A program made the position numbers and the translations under genes. The notes beneath the pieces are model-generated. The model searched no databases. It was not told where the DNA came from and saw only the letters and a program-made list of their open reading frames with translations. 64,000 bases of DNA. It comes from Planctomycetaceae bacterium. Its GTDB lineage: Bacteria > Planctomycetota > Phycisphaerae > Tepidisphaerales > Tepidisphaeraceae. Positions 41,999 to 51,409 of the stretch are shown here, piece after piece. Each line of letters starts with the position of its first letter. Position 1 is the stretch's first letter. Location: contig JAIYCY010000021.1 in NCBI GenBank assembly GCA_027487775.1, positions 248,001-312,000 of the forward strand, given 5' to 3'.

Positions 41999-44605
41999 TC
42001 AACGGCGTTTGTCAGCGCTGGCAGCAGATTCGAGTTGTTTGAGCACTCGTTCGATCCGTTCACCCGCGGCCTCCATGGTGATCGTCTGACTCTGAATCCG
42101 CTGCGCCCAAATGGGAAAGGCGAGCGGCGTAAACGACTCTGGGAATGTGCAGATGATGTGCTGATTTCGCAACCCCACGAGCGCAGTCCTCAATCGCCCG
42201 ACATCAAGCTGGCGGTCGAGTACTTCGCGTCGAGCCTGCTCGAGGAGGAGATTTCCCGGATCAAATTCGACGAAGACGTCATAGAACAATTCAGAAGAGG
42301 CCTGCAATTGTCGCACACTGCGCGGCGAGCCTGGTGAGGTGGGCACGAGGAGCCCTGCGACGCGAGAGACTTCGCGAAACTGTCTTCGCGTGAGTTCGCC
42401 GGAGTTCAGGCATGCGAGCAAATCCTCCAAGAGCATTTCATCGCTGAGCAGTTCGCGCCAGTCAGATTCTTCGAGGCGGTGTTGCAGCATGTCTCCTGCG
42501 GCGTGGGGCAGGAGCATTTCGATGCCGTAGTCGGTGAAGGTCGCGGTGATGGGCAGGTCGATGCGTCGTTTCATTCGGAAAGCGACGAGTGCGCCGAGTC
42601 CTTCGTGGACGAGTCTTCCGAGGAATGTGAAGAGGAAGTGATGTGTGCCTTCGCGTGATCGGAGTGTTTCGACGAGCAGTTCATTCCGGCCGGGTCGGCG
42701 GCTCCAGTCGGCTTGCAGGTTGAGGACGGGTCGGATGGCGCGCATTTCTGGATCGTCAAAGACGGCATCGCCGGCGGGATCAATTCGGGCGCGGACTTTT
42801 TCGGAGAGCATGGTGCTGAGTGGAAATCGTCCGCCCGCCCATTGCGGTACAGCGCCGCGTTTTTTGGTTGCAGGTCTGACGCGTGCGGTCATGTCGCGCA
42901 TGCCGATGAGTTCGAGTGCCCTTCCGCCGAAGATGAAGGCTTGTCCTGGTTCGAGTCGGCTGATGAATCCTTCTTCGATGGTTCCGAGGTTTTTGCCGTT
43001 GTTCATGACAAGTTTGACCACGCCGTCGCTGGTGATGGTGCCGATGCCGAGTCGATGGAGTCGGGCGATTTTTTCGTCTGCGATGTGCCATCGTCCTTCG
43101 ATGGATTTCACTTTGGCAAATCTCGAGTAGGCGCGGAGTGTGCTTCCGCCGTGCTCGATGAAGTCCATGCACCATCGCCAGTCGTCGTCGCTGAGGTTGC
43201 GATAGGCGTGCGTGCCGCGCAGTTCGCTGAGCATGGCGTGCTCTTCGAATCCTCCGCCTGCCGACGTGGTGATGAGATGCTGGACCAGGACGTCGAGGGG
43301 TTTTTCGATGGGTCTGCGTGGTTCGACGTCCTTCTTTTCGATGCCTTCGCGTGCGGAGCTGAACTCGATGAGTTCGAAGGCATGTGTCGGTACGCACCAG
43401 ACGCGTGAGACTTCTCCCGGCGAATGTCCGCTACGACCTGCGCGTTGCATGAGTCGCCCGATGCCTTTGGGGCTGCCGACTTGAATCACCTGATCGACGG
43501 CGGGGAAATCGACGCCGAGGTCGAGGCTCGAGGTGCAGATCACCGCGCGCAGTCCCATTCGCCAACCATCGCCGGCGGGTTGCTCGTCGTTTGGCGCGGT
43601 CGATCGCTGGCGTAGCAATCCTTCGACGCGTAGGCGCAGGGTTCGATCGAGCGAGCCATGATGAATCGCGATCTGGCCGAGCCATTCGGGGCGTTGATCG
43701 AGGATCGATCTGAACCAGATTTCTGCTTGAGCGCGGGTGTTGAGGAACACGAGCGTGCGTTCGCCTGATTCGATTCGGCGGATGACTGCATCGAGCATGC
43801 GGAGTCCCATGTGTCCGCCCCACGGGAATCGATCGACGGATTCGGGTAGGAGCGTTTGGACACGCAGATCCTTTTCGATTTCCGCGTGGATCATCTCCGC
43901 CTGATGGCCCATGCCTGGGCATAGGACGCTGAGTGCTTCGTCGAGGTTTCCGAGTGTGGCGGAGAGTCCCCAGACGCGTAGGCCGGGGTTGAGTGTTCGG
44001 AGTCGGGCGAGTCCGAGTTCGGTCTGCACGCCGCGTTTGGTGGAGAGGAGTTCGTGCCATTCATCGACGACGACGCTGCGAACGGAGGCGAGTCGTTCGG
44101 GTGATGATCCGTAGCTGAGCAGGACGCTGAGTGATTCGGGTGTGGTGACGAGTACGGTGGGCAGTCGTTCCTTTTGTTTTTGTCGTTTGGCTTGTGAGGT
44201 GTCGCTGGTGCGGAGTTCGACGCTCCAGTTGAGTTCGAGTTCGCTGGCGGTGGTAGCGAGGTGATGAGCGGTGTCGTTGGCGAGTGCGCGCATGGGTGTG
44301 ATCCAGACGAGTCGAAGTGGATCGGTGGATGCGCGGAGGTTGGGTCGTCGGGTCGCGTGAGTTGCTGGGGATGGTTTGGGCGTTGGAAGGTAGTTGCGAT
44401 GGCGTTGGGCGAGGGCTTCGAGCGCGGGTCCGCCGAAGACGCTGAGGGTTTTTCCCGCGCCGGTGGGGGCGTGGACGAGACCGCTTTTGCCGTTGAGGTA
44501 TGCCTGCCACGCGCGGACTTGATGAGTGAATGCGGACCACCCGCGCGACGCGAAGGCGTCGAGCAGCGGCTGCACCGGCGATGTCACCTTGCTTTGGGCC
44601 AACAA
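41999..44605 (-). CDS. Ligase-associated DEXH-box helicase (Lhr-like)
   Basis: An 868-residue superfamily 2 helicase of the Lhr-related, ligase-associated DNA-damage-response group. Walker A in VHAPTGAGKTLSVFGG; motif Ia LVWITPMRALANDTAHHLAT; DEWH in VVVDEWHELLSTKRG; motif III GLSATLGN; motif VI QRAGRSGHSPGE; then a winged-helix/beta region typical of Lhr. It pairs with PdeM downstream. The start is TTG, directly after the stop of the preceding gene (TGA-TTG). The pair suggests a DNA repair or end-processing function. Confidence 0.9.
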   Translation of the reverse strand: MLAQSKVTSPVQPLLDAFASRGWSAFTHQVRAWQAYLNGKSGLVHAPTGAGKTLSVFGGPALEALAQRHRNYLPTPKPSPATHATRRPNLRASTDPLRLVWITPMRALANDTAHHLATTASELELNWSVELRTSDTSQAKRQKQKERLPTVLVTTPESLSVLLSYGSSPERLASVRSVVVDEWHELLSTKRGVQTELGLARLRTLNPGLRVWGLSATLGNLDEALSVLCPGMGHQAEMIHAEIEKDLRVQTLLPESVDRFPWGGHMGLRMLDAVIRRIESGERTLVFLNTRAQAEIWFRSILDQRPEWLGQIAIHHGSLDRTLRLRVEGLLRQRSTAPNDEQPAGDGWRMGLRAVICTSSLDLGVDFPAVDQVIQVGSPKGIGRLMQRAGRSGHSPGEVSRVWCVPTHAFELIEFSSAREGIEKKDVEPRRPIEKPLDVLVQHLITTSAGGGFEEHAMLSELRGTHAYRNLSDDDWRWCMDFIEHGGSTLRAYSRFAKVKSIEGRWHIADEKIARLHRLGIGTITSDGVVKLVMNNGKNLGTIEEGFISRLEPGQAFIFGGRALELIGMRDMTARVRPATKKRGAVPQWAGGRFPLSTMLSEKVRARIDPAGDAVFDDPEMRAIRPVLNLQADWSRRPGRNELLVETLRSREGTHHFLFTFLGRLVHEGLGALVAFRMKRRIDLPITATFTDYGIEMLLPHAAGDMLQHRLEESDWRELLSDEMLLEDLLACLNSGELTRRQFREVSRVAGLLVPTSPGSPRSVRQLQASSELFYDVFVEFDPGNLLLEQARREVLDRQLDVGRLRTALVGLRNQHIICTFPESFTPLAFPIWAQRIQSQTITMEAAGERIERVLKQLESAASADKRR

Positions 44606-45025
44606 TCACTCGGCCTTCGGCGCCTCGGGCTTGTCTGAGTCAGGCTTCGGCTTCTCGGCGTCAGCTTTGGCTTTTTCGGCGTCTCTTTCGGCTTTCTTGG
44701 CGGCGTCTTTGGCTTTACGGGCGGCTTCTTCTTCGGCGAGGGTTTTTTCGAGTTGAAGGCGCTGCTCGTCATTGAGGACAGCGAGGCATCGTTCCTTTTC
44801 CTGCATTTCGAGCAAGACGATTTGCGTGCGGATGTCGCGACGAATGTCGAGGATCTGGCTTCTTTGTTCTTCGGTGAGACCTTGCACTTTCGTCCACGGA
44901 TGCACGAGCTTTGCGGTTACCTTGGGCGTGGCGGGCTTGGGGGCTTCGTCTGCGACGGCCCAGCTGCCGACAGACAATCCAAGGAAACTGACGACGCCCA
45001 ATCCGATCCACATCGCGCGACGCAT
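44606..45025 (-). CDS. Exported Lys/Ala-rich protein, CpxP/Spy-like
   Basis: A 139-residue protein with a signal peptide (MWIGLGVVSFLGLSVGSWAV, cleavage near ADEAP). The mature part has an LTxxQ-like element, GLTEEQRSQILDIRRDIRTQ, reminiscent of CpxP/Spy periplasmic chaperones, followed by a long charged helix of Ala/Lys/Glu/Asp repeats (EEEAARKAKDAAKKAERDAE) and a Pro/Lys tail. AAGGAG precedes ATG. Its stop abuts the helicase start, so the two are probably one transcript. Function is uncertain; the charged tail could also indicate a wall- or membrane-associated protein. Confidence 0.68.
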   Translation of the reverse strand: MRRAMWIGLGVVSFLGLSVGSWAVADEAPKPATPKVTAKLVHPWTKVQGLTEEQRSQILDIRRDIRTQIVLLEMQEKERCLAVLNDEQRLQLEKTLAEEEAARKAKDAAKKAERDAEKAKADAEKPKPDSDKPEAPKAE

Positions 45026-45069
45026 GTTTGCTCCTTAAGTAGAAGGTTTTGATGGATGCCTCAATGGAA

Positions 45070-45095
45070 AACTCCCCGAGGTGATTCGGGGAGTT
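45070..45095 (-). terminator. Intrinsic terminator of the ThuA gene
   Basis: AACTCCCCGA (45070-45079) and TCGGGGAGTT (45086-45095) form a 10-bp stem with a 6-nt loop. On the minus strand the stem is followed by a TTTTCC tail. It lies 77 bp after the ThuA stop codon and before the next leftward gene. Confidence 0.75.
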
Positions 45096-45171
45096 TATCT
45101 CAAGCTCGATTTGATTCACGAAAAAAATCTGATCAGTTTGTCGGCGGGGTGTTGGTGTAGCGGATTGGATT

Positions 45172-45945
45172 TTAGTGTCTGTGGATCGATTCATCGACGA
45201 CGTGTTCGGCCTTGATGGGTTCGAGTGACGGTTTGATGTTGGGCGAGCCGTTGCGGTATTGGATGACGCCAGCTTGCGGTGCGACGTAGCGGATGCCGTT
45301 TTCGATAACTTTGAGGACGTCGGCGTGGTGGTAGCTTGGGAAGGTTTCGTGTCCGGGCCGGAAGTAGAAGACGCGACCGCCGCCCCGTTTCCAGACACAA
45401 CCGCTGCGGAAGACTTCTCCGCCTTCGAACCAGCTGACGAAGACGAGTTCGTCGGGCTCAGGGATATCGAAGTGTTCGCCGTACATTTCTTCGTGATCGA
45501 TGACGATGCAATCGGAGTTGAGTCCGCGTGTGATGGGGTGACCTGGGTTGACGACCCAGATGCGTTCTTTTTCGGCGGCTTCGCGCCATTTGAGATGGCA
45601 GTTGGTACCCATGAGGAGTTTGAAGACTTTGGCGTAGTGACCTGAGTGCAGGACGATGAGTCCCATGCCTTCGCGGACGCGTTGGGCGACCTTTTGGGCG
45701 ATTTCGTCTTTGACATCTCCGTGGGCCATATGTCCCCACCACGTCATGACGTCGGTGTTTTGGAGGACTTCGTCGGTGAGTCCGTGTTCGGGTTCATCGA
45801 GCGTGGCGGTTTTGACGATGAGGTCTGGGCTTTTGCGGAGATGTGAGGCGATGGCTTCGTGCATGCCTTTGGGATAGATCTCGGCGACGGTTTTGTTTTT
45901 CTTTTCGTGGCGATACTCATGCCACACGGTGACGCGAATCGACAT
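45172..45945 (-). CDS. ThuA-like (trehalose utilisation) protein
   Basis: A 257-residue protein of the ThuA family, which has a class I glutamine-amidotransferase-like fold. [24 protein letters not shown] starts the family domain (first strand and loop), followed by [43 protein letters not shown] and [20 protein letters not shown]. ThuA from rhizobia is linked to trehalose oxidation; planctomycete copies are numerous and usually sit near sugar dehydrogenases, but none is adjacent here. AAGGAGA precedes the ATG. A terminator follows. Confidence 0.9.
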   Translation of the reverse strand: MSIRVTVWHEYRHEKKNKTVAEIYPKGMHEAIASHLRKSPDLIVKTATLDEPEHGLTDEVLQNTDVMTWWGHMAHGDVKDEIAQKVAQRVREGMGLIVLHSGHYAKVFKLLMGTNCHLKWREAAEKERIWVVNPGHPITRGLNSDCIVIDHEEMYGEHFDIPEPDELVFVSWFEGGEVFRSGCVWKRGGGRVFYFRPGHETFPSYHHADVLKVIENGIRYVAPQAGVIQYRNGSPNIKPSLEPIKAEHVVDESIHRH

Positions 45946-46152
45946 AGGTCTCCTTGTTGAGATCGTGGAGAATACCCGGCCCGCTCAACGCGGAGAAGAT
46001 GCCCGATTCCAAAACTGGCTCGTGCGCATAACCGCGGGCATCGTGACAGATTTGGCTGTTGCGGGTACTTTTTTTCGGCGTTCCGAAGCGGTTCGCCTGC
46101 GTTGCAAGTGATGCTGTGTCGCATCCCGGTCTGTTTGAGGGGAGGAGAAGGC

Positions 46153-46641
46153 GTGAACAAGCAGATTGATCTGTGTGACGGTGCGGCCGTGCGAGTGGTT
46201 GTTTATACCGACGGCGCTTGCGATCCGAATCCCGGCACGGGTGGATGGGCGGCGTTGTTGATGGTTGAGGGCAAGCCAGAGACGCGGCGTGTGTTGACGG
46301 GTGGTGAGCGTAACACGACGAACAACCGGATGGAGATGACGGCGGTGATCGAGGGTCTTCGGGCGTTGACGCGTCGATCGCATGTGACCTTGGTAACGGA
46401 CAGTGAGTATGTGAAGAACGCATTCACGCAGAAGTGGATTGACGGTTGGAAGAAGCGAGGATGGAAGACGGCCTCGAAGGAGCCCGTGAAGAATCAGGAT
46501 CTTTGGCTGGCGATGATTGGGGAGATTGAGAAGCACGAGATTCATTGGAAGTGGGTTCGTGGTCACGGTCATGACCCGATCAATGACGAGGTGGACCGTC
46601 TTGCGGTTCAGGCGCGTCTGGAGCTTGCGGGGAAGGCTTGA
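46153..46641 (+). CDS. rnhA: Ribonuclease HI
   Basis: Degrades the RNA strand of RNA-DNA hybrids (R-loops, Okazaki primers). The 162-residue protein shows the four catalytic acids: Asp in VYTDGACDPNPG, Glu in NNRMEMTAVIEG, Asp in LVTDSEYVKN and Asp in NDEVDRLA, with the conserved His in WVRGHGHDPIND. WKKRGWKTASKEPVKNQDLW is the basic protrusion (handle) of the E. coli type. The start is GTG at 46153, preceded by GGAGGAGAAG; a frame extends to 46102 without homology. Confidence 0.95.
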   Translation: MNKQIDLCDGAAVRVVVYTDGACDPNPGTGGWAALLMVEGKPETRRVLTGGERNTTNNRMEMTAVIEGLRALTRRSHVTLVTDSEYVKNAFTQKWIDGWKKRGWKTASKEPVKNQDLWLAMIGEIEKHEIHWKWVRGHGHDPINDEVDRLAVQARLELAGKA

Positions 46642-46816
46642 AGGGCGGGTTTGTGGGGTCGGAGTGTGAATGAGGACGGCGTGGTGATGGGTGTGGTTCG
46701 GACCGGATCCGGATGCTTTCGGCTGCGCCGTGGAGGCCTTTCGGGCCGTTTGTGCCGGGTCGTCCCGCGGAAGGATGCGGGCCGGGCAAATGGCGAAAAA
46801 TCCCGTAGGTAATCGA

Positions 46817-46845
46817 TTGCCAATCGGTTGGATTCGCGATAGAGT
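46817..46845 (+). promoter_or_regulatory. Predicted promoter of the xylanase gene
   Basis: TTGCCA (46817-46822), 17-bp spacer, TAGAGT (46840-46845). The start codon follows 6 nt later (46852), so transcription would begin at or next to the ATG. Confidence 0.55.
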
Positions 46846-46851
46846 TCGGGG

Positions 46852-48042
46852 ATGAACCACCGCAGCAAACCTGTCGTTGCTTCTTTGGGATCGATTGCAT
46901 GTTCGTTGGCGCTTTCGGGGCAGCCGAGCGTCTTGGCTGACCCGCAGTTGGTTCCCGCGGATCAGCAGCCAGTGCCGCAGGCTTCGCCGCAGCATGCGAA
47001 GTCGGGGCTTCGGCATATGGCTCCTGCGCGTCTTGTGATTGGCACGGCGCTCGGTCCAGGCGACATTTCGGATCCGGTTCGGGCGGAGTTGATTGCGCGT
47101 GAGTTTGGAGCGTTGACGTGTGGGAACGACATGAAGCCTGAGTCGCTTCAGCGTGAGAAGGGAGTCTTCACGTTTGAGACGGCGGATCGTTTTGTGGATT
47201 TCGCGCAGCAGAACGACATGAAGGTGATTGGTCACACGTTGGTGTGGCATTCGCAGGCGCCGAAGTGGCTTTTTGAGGATGCCGAAGGCAGGCCTTTGTC
47301 GCGTGATGAGGCGCTTGAGAATATGCGCAATCACATTCAGACGGTGGTGAGGCATTTCAAGGGCAGGATCGTGGGATGGGACGTGGTCAACGAGGCGATA
47401 TCGGATTCGCCGAACGAGTATCTGCGTAACACGCCGGCGTTGCGTGCGATTGGTGAGGATTACATCGTGAAGGCGTTTCAGTTTGCCCGTGAGGCCGACC
47501 CTGATGTTGAGCTTTACTACAACGACTACAACATTGAGGCTGACTACAAGCGTCCGAAGGCGATGCGATTGATTCGGGAGTTGTTGGATGCGGGTGTGAA
47601 GGTGAGTGCGATCGGCGTGCAGGGGCATTGGTTGTTGGGTCATCCGAGTCTTGAGGAGATTGAGCGTGGTTTGCGAGAGCTGTCGACGTTTGGTCTTCCG
47701 ATTCACATAACGGAATTGGATGTGGACCCCCTTCCGCGATCTGGCTCGGGCGGCGCGGATGTGACGGCAACGGAGCGGGCGGGTCTGGACCCGTATCGCG
47801 AGGGTTTTCCGGCGGAGATGCAGGAGCGATTGGCGGAGCGATATGCGGGGATTTTCCGGTTGTTGTTGGGTTTTCCGAGTGTGACGCGGATCACGTTTTG
47901 GGGTTATGACGACGGGACGACGTGGCTCAATTATTTTCCGGTACGAGGGCGTGTGAATCATCCGCTGATATTTGATCGACAGCTTCAGCCGAAGCCGGCA
48001 TATCACGCGATCGTCGAGACGTTGAAGTCTGCGCCTCGCTAG
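46852..48042 (+). CDS. Endo-1,4-beta-xylanase, glycoside hydrolase family 10
   Basis: A 396-residue secreted GH10 enzyme that hydrolyses internal beta-1,4 bonds of xylan. Signal peptide: SKPVVASLGSIACSLALSGQ region, residues 1-29. The (beta/alpha)8 barrel has the acid/base Glu in VGWDVVNEAISD and the nucleophile Glu in HITELDVDP; NDMKPESLQ, VIGHTLVWHSQAPKWLF and ITFWGYDDGTTWL are further GH10 landmarks. No carbohydrate-binding module is attached. It is monocistronic with its own promoter. A planctomycete living on plant or algal polysaccharide would use it; this fits the fucose/rhamnose BMC locus 6 kb downstream. Confidence 0.95.
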   Translation: MNHRSKPVVASLGSIACSLALSGQPSVLADPQLVPADQQPVPQASPQHAKSGLRHMAPARLVIGTALGPGDISDPVRAELIAREFGALTCGNDMKPESLQREKGVFTFETADRFVDFAQQNDMKVIGHTLVWHSQAPKWLFEDAEGRPLSRDEALENMRNHIQTVVRHFKGRIVGWDVVNEAISDSPNEYLRNTPALRAIGEDYIVKAFQFAREADPDVELYYNDYNIEADYKRPKAMRLIRELLDAGVKVSAIGVQGHWLLGHPSLEEIERGLRELSTFGLPIHITELDVDPLPRSGSGGADVTATERAGLDPYREGFPAEMQERLAERYAGIFRLLLGFPSVTRITFWGYDDGTTWLNYFPVRGRVNHPLIFDRQLQPKPAYHAIVETLKSAPR

Positions 48043-48442
48043 TCGTCGGTCGCGATGTGATTGTTGCGATGCGTGGCGCATGAAAGCCCATCTGTCGAGT
48101 TCGATTGGTGGGTGATGCAGGAACGACACGCTCCAAATCAACGTGCGCGCTGCGCGTCTGCGTCCGCAGGTGCGCAGCGCAAAATCGGATTTTCGCGAAA
48201 ATGGTCAAGATCAAGCCACGGGAAGCGCAAAAGCGTTCGAGAACGCCAGTCTGTTGACCCGTTGATGCATGCGAAGATGAGTTCAGTTTGCGCGATCGGC
48301 CACGACTCGCGTGCGCGTTCGGTGTGCGCAGAACGTGCAAACCGCGCGCTCGCGCGCACTCCTGCACGTTAGCGCGGACTCGTTCGCGTTTGCTTGCGTT
48401 TGGTGAGTTGGGGTTGGGGATGCTTTCGGTGGTGTGCTGGAT
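48043..48442. other. Gene-free stretch with a dispersed repeat and hairpins
   Basis: 400 bp between convergent genes. It holds hairpin repeat copy C and, near 48337-48368, an inverted repeat CGTGCA/TGCACG enclosing GCGCGCTCGCGCGC. I see no gene; frames here are Arg/Ala-rich on both strands, like those over copies A and B. Confidence 0.6.
48137..48197 (+). repeat. Dispersed hairpin repeat, copy C
   Basis: Third copy of the hairpin element: GCGCTGCGCG (48147-48156) and TGCGCAGCGC (48171-48180), one terminal mismatch, 14-nt loop containing TGCGTCCGCA. Flanks match copy A on both sides: ATCAAC before it and GCGCAAAATCGGATTTT after it. Confidence 0.75.
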
Positions 48443-51181
48443 TTATTTTGTGAAGCATTGTGCGAGGTTGGTGAGGGCTTGGGTGAATTGTTGGAGTGCT
48501 GAGTCGTTGGGGAGCGTGATGCTGAGTCGTGGTCGACCGGCGTGGTCGCGGGCGATTTCGAGAGTGGGCGTGGTGTGTTCGGCGGTCGGGCTGGGCTCGG
48601 TCGTGTGCGAGGCGTGGTGCGTGTGCGAGGCGTGGTGCGTGTGTGATGGATCAGTTGGTTGCGATGGTTGTGCGAGTGCTTGTGCGAGTGTGGCGAGGAG
48701 ATGTTGGCCTTGTTGTAGGAGTGATTGCCATGGGTCGTTGGATGGGATGGGGTTGGATGTTGAGGGTTTTGCTTCGTCGGGGGTATTGGGATCGTGGTTG
48801 TTGTGGTTTGATTCGACGATGAGTGGATCGCCGATGGCGTGTGTGGCTTTTTCGATGCTTTGGACGAATTGTTGGAGTTTGGATCCGCCGAGGTGGACGG
48901 TGTCAGCGCCGCCGTCGAGGATTCCGGCGAAGAGGTTTCGTTTGAAGGATTGGAGGCTGAGTATTCCTTCTTCGATGGAGCCTTGGCTGACGAAGTGGAG
49001 TACGGAGACGGGGTGTTTTTGTCCGAGTCGATGGACGCGAGCGATGCGTTGTTCGAGGAGTGCTGGGTTCCAGGGTTGGTCCATGATGAGGACGCTGGCG
49101 GCGGATTGGAGGTTGAGTCCGATGCCGCCGGCGTCGGTGGAGAGGAAGACGCGGCAGTTGGGATCAGAGGAGAAGCGTTGGATGATGTCGTCGCGTTGTT
49201 CGCCGGGTATTCCGCCGTGTAGGAAGGCGTATTGGATGTTGAGTTGATGGAGTCGTTGCATGAGCAGTTCGTGGCTTCGTACCCATTGGCTGAAGACGAC
49301 GACTTTTTGTTTTGGGTCTTCGAGAATTTCGAGAAGACGGTTGATGAGTTCGTCTGGTTTTGAACCGTGTGCGGAATCTGGATCGATGAGGTAGGTGCTG
49401 TTGGCGGTCATGCGCATGGACTGGAGTGCGGCTTGCATGCGTTTTTGGTCGGCTTCTGAGAGGAATCGGTGTTTTCGCCATTTGAAGACGAGTTTGGCGA
49501 CGATTTCTTTGAATGAGTCGTGGAGTGTTTGTTGTTGTGGGGTCATGGGGACGAAGTGTGTGGTGTCGATGCGGCGTGGGAGTTGTTTGAGTACTTCGTC
49601 GCGTGTTCTTCGGAGCATGACGGGTTTGAGCGTGTGGGCGATTTGGTCGAGTTTTTCGTAGCCGATGACTTTGCCGGTTTCGTCGGTGATTTGGTGTTCG
49701 TGTAGGAATCGGAAGAGGGGTCCGAGTCGGTATCGGTCGACGAATTCGAGGATGGAGTGGAGTTCTTCGAGTCGGTTTTCGATGGGTGTTCCGGTGAGGA
49801 CGATGGCGTATTGGGACTGGAGGCGTTTGACGATTTGGGCGGTTCGTGTTTTCCAGTTTTTGATGCGTTGAGCTTCGTCGAGGATGACGAGGTCGGGCGA
49901 GAATTTTCGTACGTGATCGAGGTCTGCGCGGAGGAGGTCGTAGCTGGTGATTTTGTAGAATTCATCGGATTCGAGTTGCGTGATGCGGGCCTCTTGTGAG
50001 CCTGCGATGACGCGTGTGGATCGGTCGGTGAATTTTTGGATTTCGTGTTTCCATTGGTGTTTGGTGGAGGTGAGTGTGACGACGAGGACGCGTTCGACGC
50101 CTGCGGCGCGAGCGAGGAGTTCGACGGCGGCGAGTGATTGGACGGTTTTTCCGAGTCCCATGTCGTCAGCGAGGACGCTTCTGCCAGCGCGAGCGAGGAA
50201 GAGAGCGCCTTGTTTTTGGTAGGGGTAGAGGGGTGTTTTGACGAGTCGATCGAGCAGTGGGGATCGGAGTCCGCGTGGCAGGAGTTTATCGAGTCTGTCG
50301 TTGAGTCGGACGGCGTCGCGGGTTTGGGCGACGAAGCTGATGGCTTCGTCGTCGAGTCGGACGTCGTGTCCGTTGCGTTTGAGTCGATCGATGATCCATT
50401 CGAAGTGTGATCCGAGTGAGGCGCGTGAGATGGCGCTGTCGTGGTCGAGGTGTTGCGAGATGTCGCGCCAGGCATCGTCGGGGCAGTCAGCGCCGCGTCG
50501 AACGACGACGCGTCGTTCTGCGCCGAAGCGGAGGAAGACTTCGGTGAAGGGCGGATGGAATCCGCTGGCCAGGAGTGTTCCGGCGCGTTGGTCGTTTTCG
50601 AGATGTTTGAGTGCGAATTCGAGGTGTTTGCAGGTACCGAGGGTGTTGATTCTGAAGTCGGGGCAGGTGCAGAAGTTTTCGCCGGGCCGATTGGAGCGGA
50701 TGAAGAGGCGGTAGGTGCGGGAGGTTTGGGGGTTGGTGCATCGGAACTCGCCGAGGGGTGTGGTGGTGTCGAAGCGTTTGAGTTGGAAGTCTTGGATTCG
50801 CCCGAATTCGCGTCGTAGAGCGCGTTGCCACTCGTCGAGAGTCATGTCGGCGGGTTTGTGAGAGCGGGGTGTTTTGGGGCGTTTGGATTTTGGGACGGGT
50901 TTGAGAGGGTTGTTTTGTGTGGGGTGGTTGCGGGCCGTGGTTGAGGCTGAGGCGTGATCGAGTGTGCGGAGGACGGGTTTGGTTTTGCGTCGGGCTGGCT
51001 TGGGAGTGGAGGATTTGGATGAGGCGTTGTGCATGAGTTCTCCGTCGCGAGGGTTTGTGGTCGGAGGTGGAGGATACTCTTGAGGGGGTTGGTCGTCGTG
51101 AAGGGGTCCGAGAAGATGAAGGTCTTCGGGCGGTGCTGGGTCCGGGAATGGATGGAATAGGGGCGTGGAATCACCGGACAT
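48443..51181 (-). CDS. SWIM zinc-finger SNF2-family helicase
   Basis: A 912-residue Swi2/Snf2 ATPase. After a Lys/Pro-rich N-terminus comes a SWIM zinc finger (CTCPDFRINTLGTCKHLE, pattern CxC-x-CxH). The motor follows: Walker A in LADDMGLGKTVQSLAAVELL, DEAQ in LVILDEAQRIKNWKTR, motif III LTGTPIENRLEE, then a C-terminal helicase lobe (VVVFSQWVRSHELL, GGIGLNLQSA, QRIARVHRLGQ). SWIM-SNF2 proteins are common in planctomycetes and may remodel nucleoprotein or act on stalled polymerases. Near the C-terminus an 18-bp DNA repeat (48599-48640) encodes THHASH repeats. Confidence 0.9.
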   Translation of the reverse strand: MSGDSTPLFHPFPDPAPPEDLHLLGPLHDDQPPQEYPPPPTTNPRDGELMHNASSKSSTPKPARRKTKPVLRTLDHASASTTARNHPTQNNPLKPVPKSKRPKTPRSHKPADMTLDEWQRALRREFGRIQDFQLKRFDTTTPLGEFRCTNPQTSRTYRLFIRSNRPGENFCTCPDFRINTLGTCKHLEFALKHLENDQRAGTLLASGFHPPFTEVFLRFGAERRVVVRRGADCPDDAWRDISQHLDHDSAISRASLGSHFEWIIDRLKRNGHDVRLDDEAISFVAQTRDAVRLNDRLDKLLPRGLRSPLLDRLVKTPLYPYQKQGALFLARAGRSVLADDMGLGKTVQSLAAVELLARAAGVERVLVVTLTSTKHQWKHEIQKFTDRSTRVIAGSQEARITQLESDEFYKITSYDLLRADLDHVRKFSPDLVILDEAQRIKNWKTRTAQIVKRLQSQYAIVLTGTPIENRLEELHSILEFVDRYRLGPLFRFLHEHQITDETGKVIGYEKLDQIAHTLKPVMLRRTRDEVLKQLPRRIDTTHFVPMTPQQQTLHDSFKEIVAKLVFKWRKHRFLSEADQKRMQAALQSMRMTANSTYLIDPDSAHGSKPDELINRLLEILEDPKQKVVVFSQWVRSHELLMQRLHQLNIQYAFLHGGIPGEQRDDIIQRFSSDPNCRVFLSTDAGGIGLNLQSAASVLIMDQPWNPALLEQRIARVHRLGQKHPVSVLHFVSQGSIEEGILSLQSFKRNLFAGILDGGADTVHLGGSKLQQFVQSIEKATHAIGDPLIVESNHNNHDPNTPDEAKPSTSNPIPSNDPWQSLLQQGQHLLATLAQALAQPSQPTDPSHTHHASHTHHASHTTEPSPTAEHTTPTLEIARDHAGRPRLSITLPNDSALQQFTQALTNLAQCFTK

Positions 51182-51409
51182 GGCGTATGCTTACCCAGTT
51201 CACCCTGATTTCCCAATCCATTGAAGTGTTAAACTCGAGGTTGCGAGTCAAGTGGGTGTTCGAAGGCGTCGATGTTGAAATGGGAAGGATAGATAAATAG
51301 AGTTTGCAGATTCGGGCGATCCGATGTGAGTTTGGGTTGTCTGGCTGCGAGAAAGAGTGTGCCCCGTTGGATTGAGATGGGGTGCCGAAGGAAACGAGAG
51401 GAATCGACC

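Noticed and set aside
45985..48141. Leftward open frame of 718 codons
   Set aside because: Arg/His/Leu-rich, opposite rnhA and the GH10 xylanase, both with intact catalytic motifs; a codon-bias shadow.
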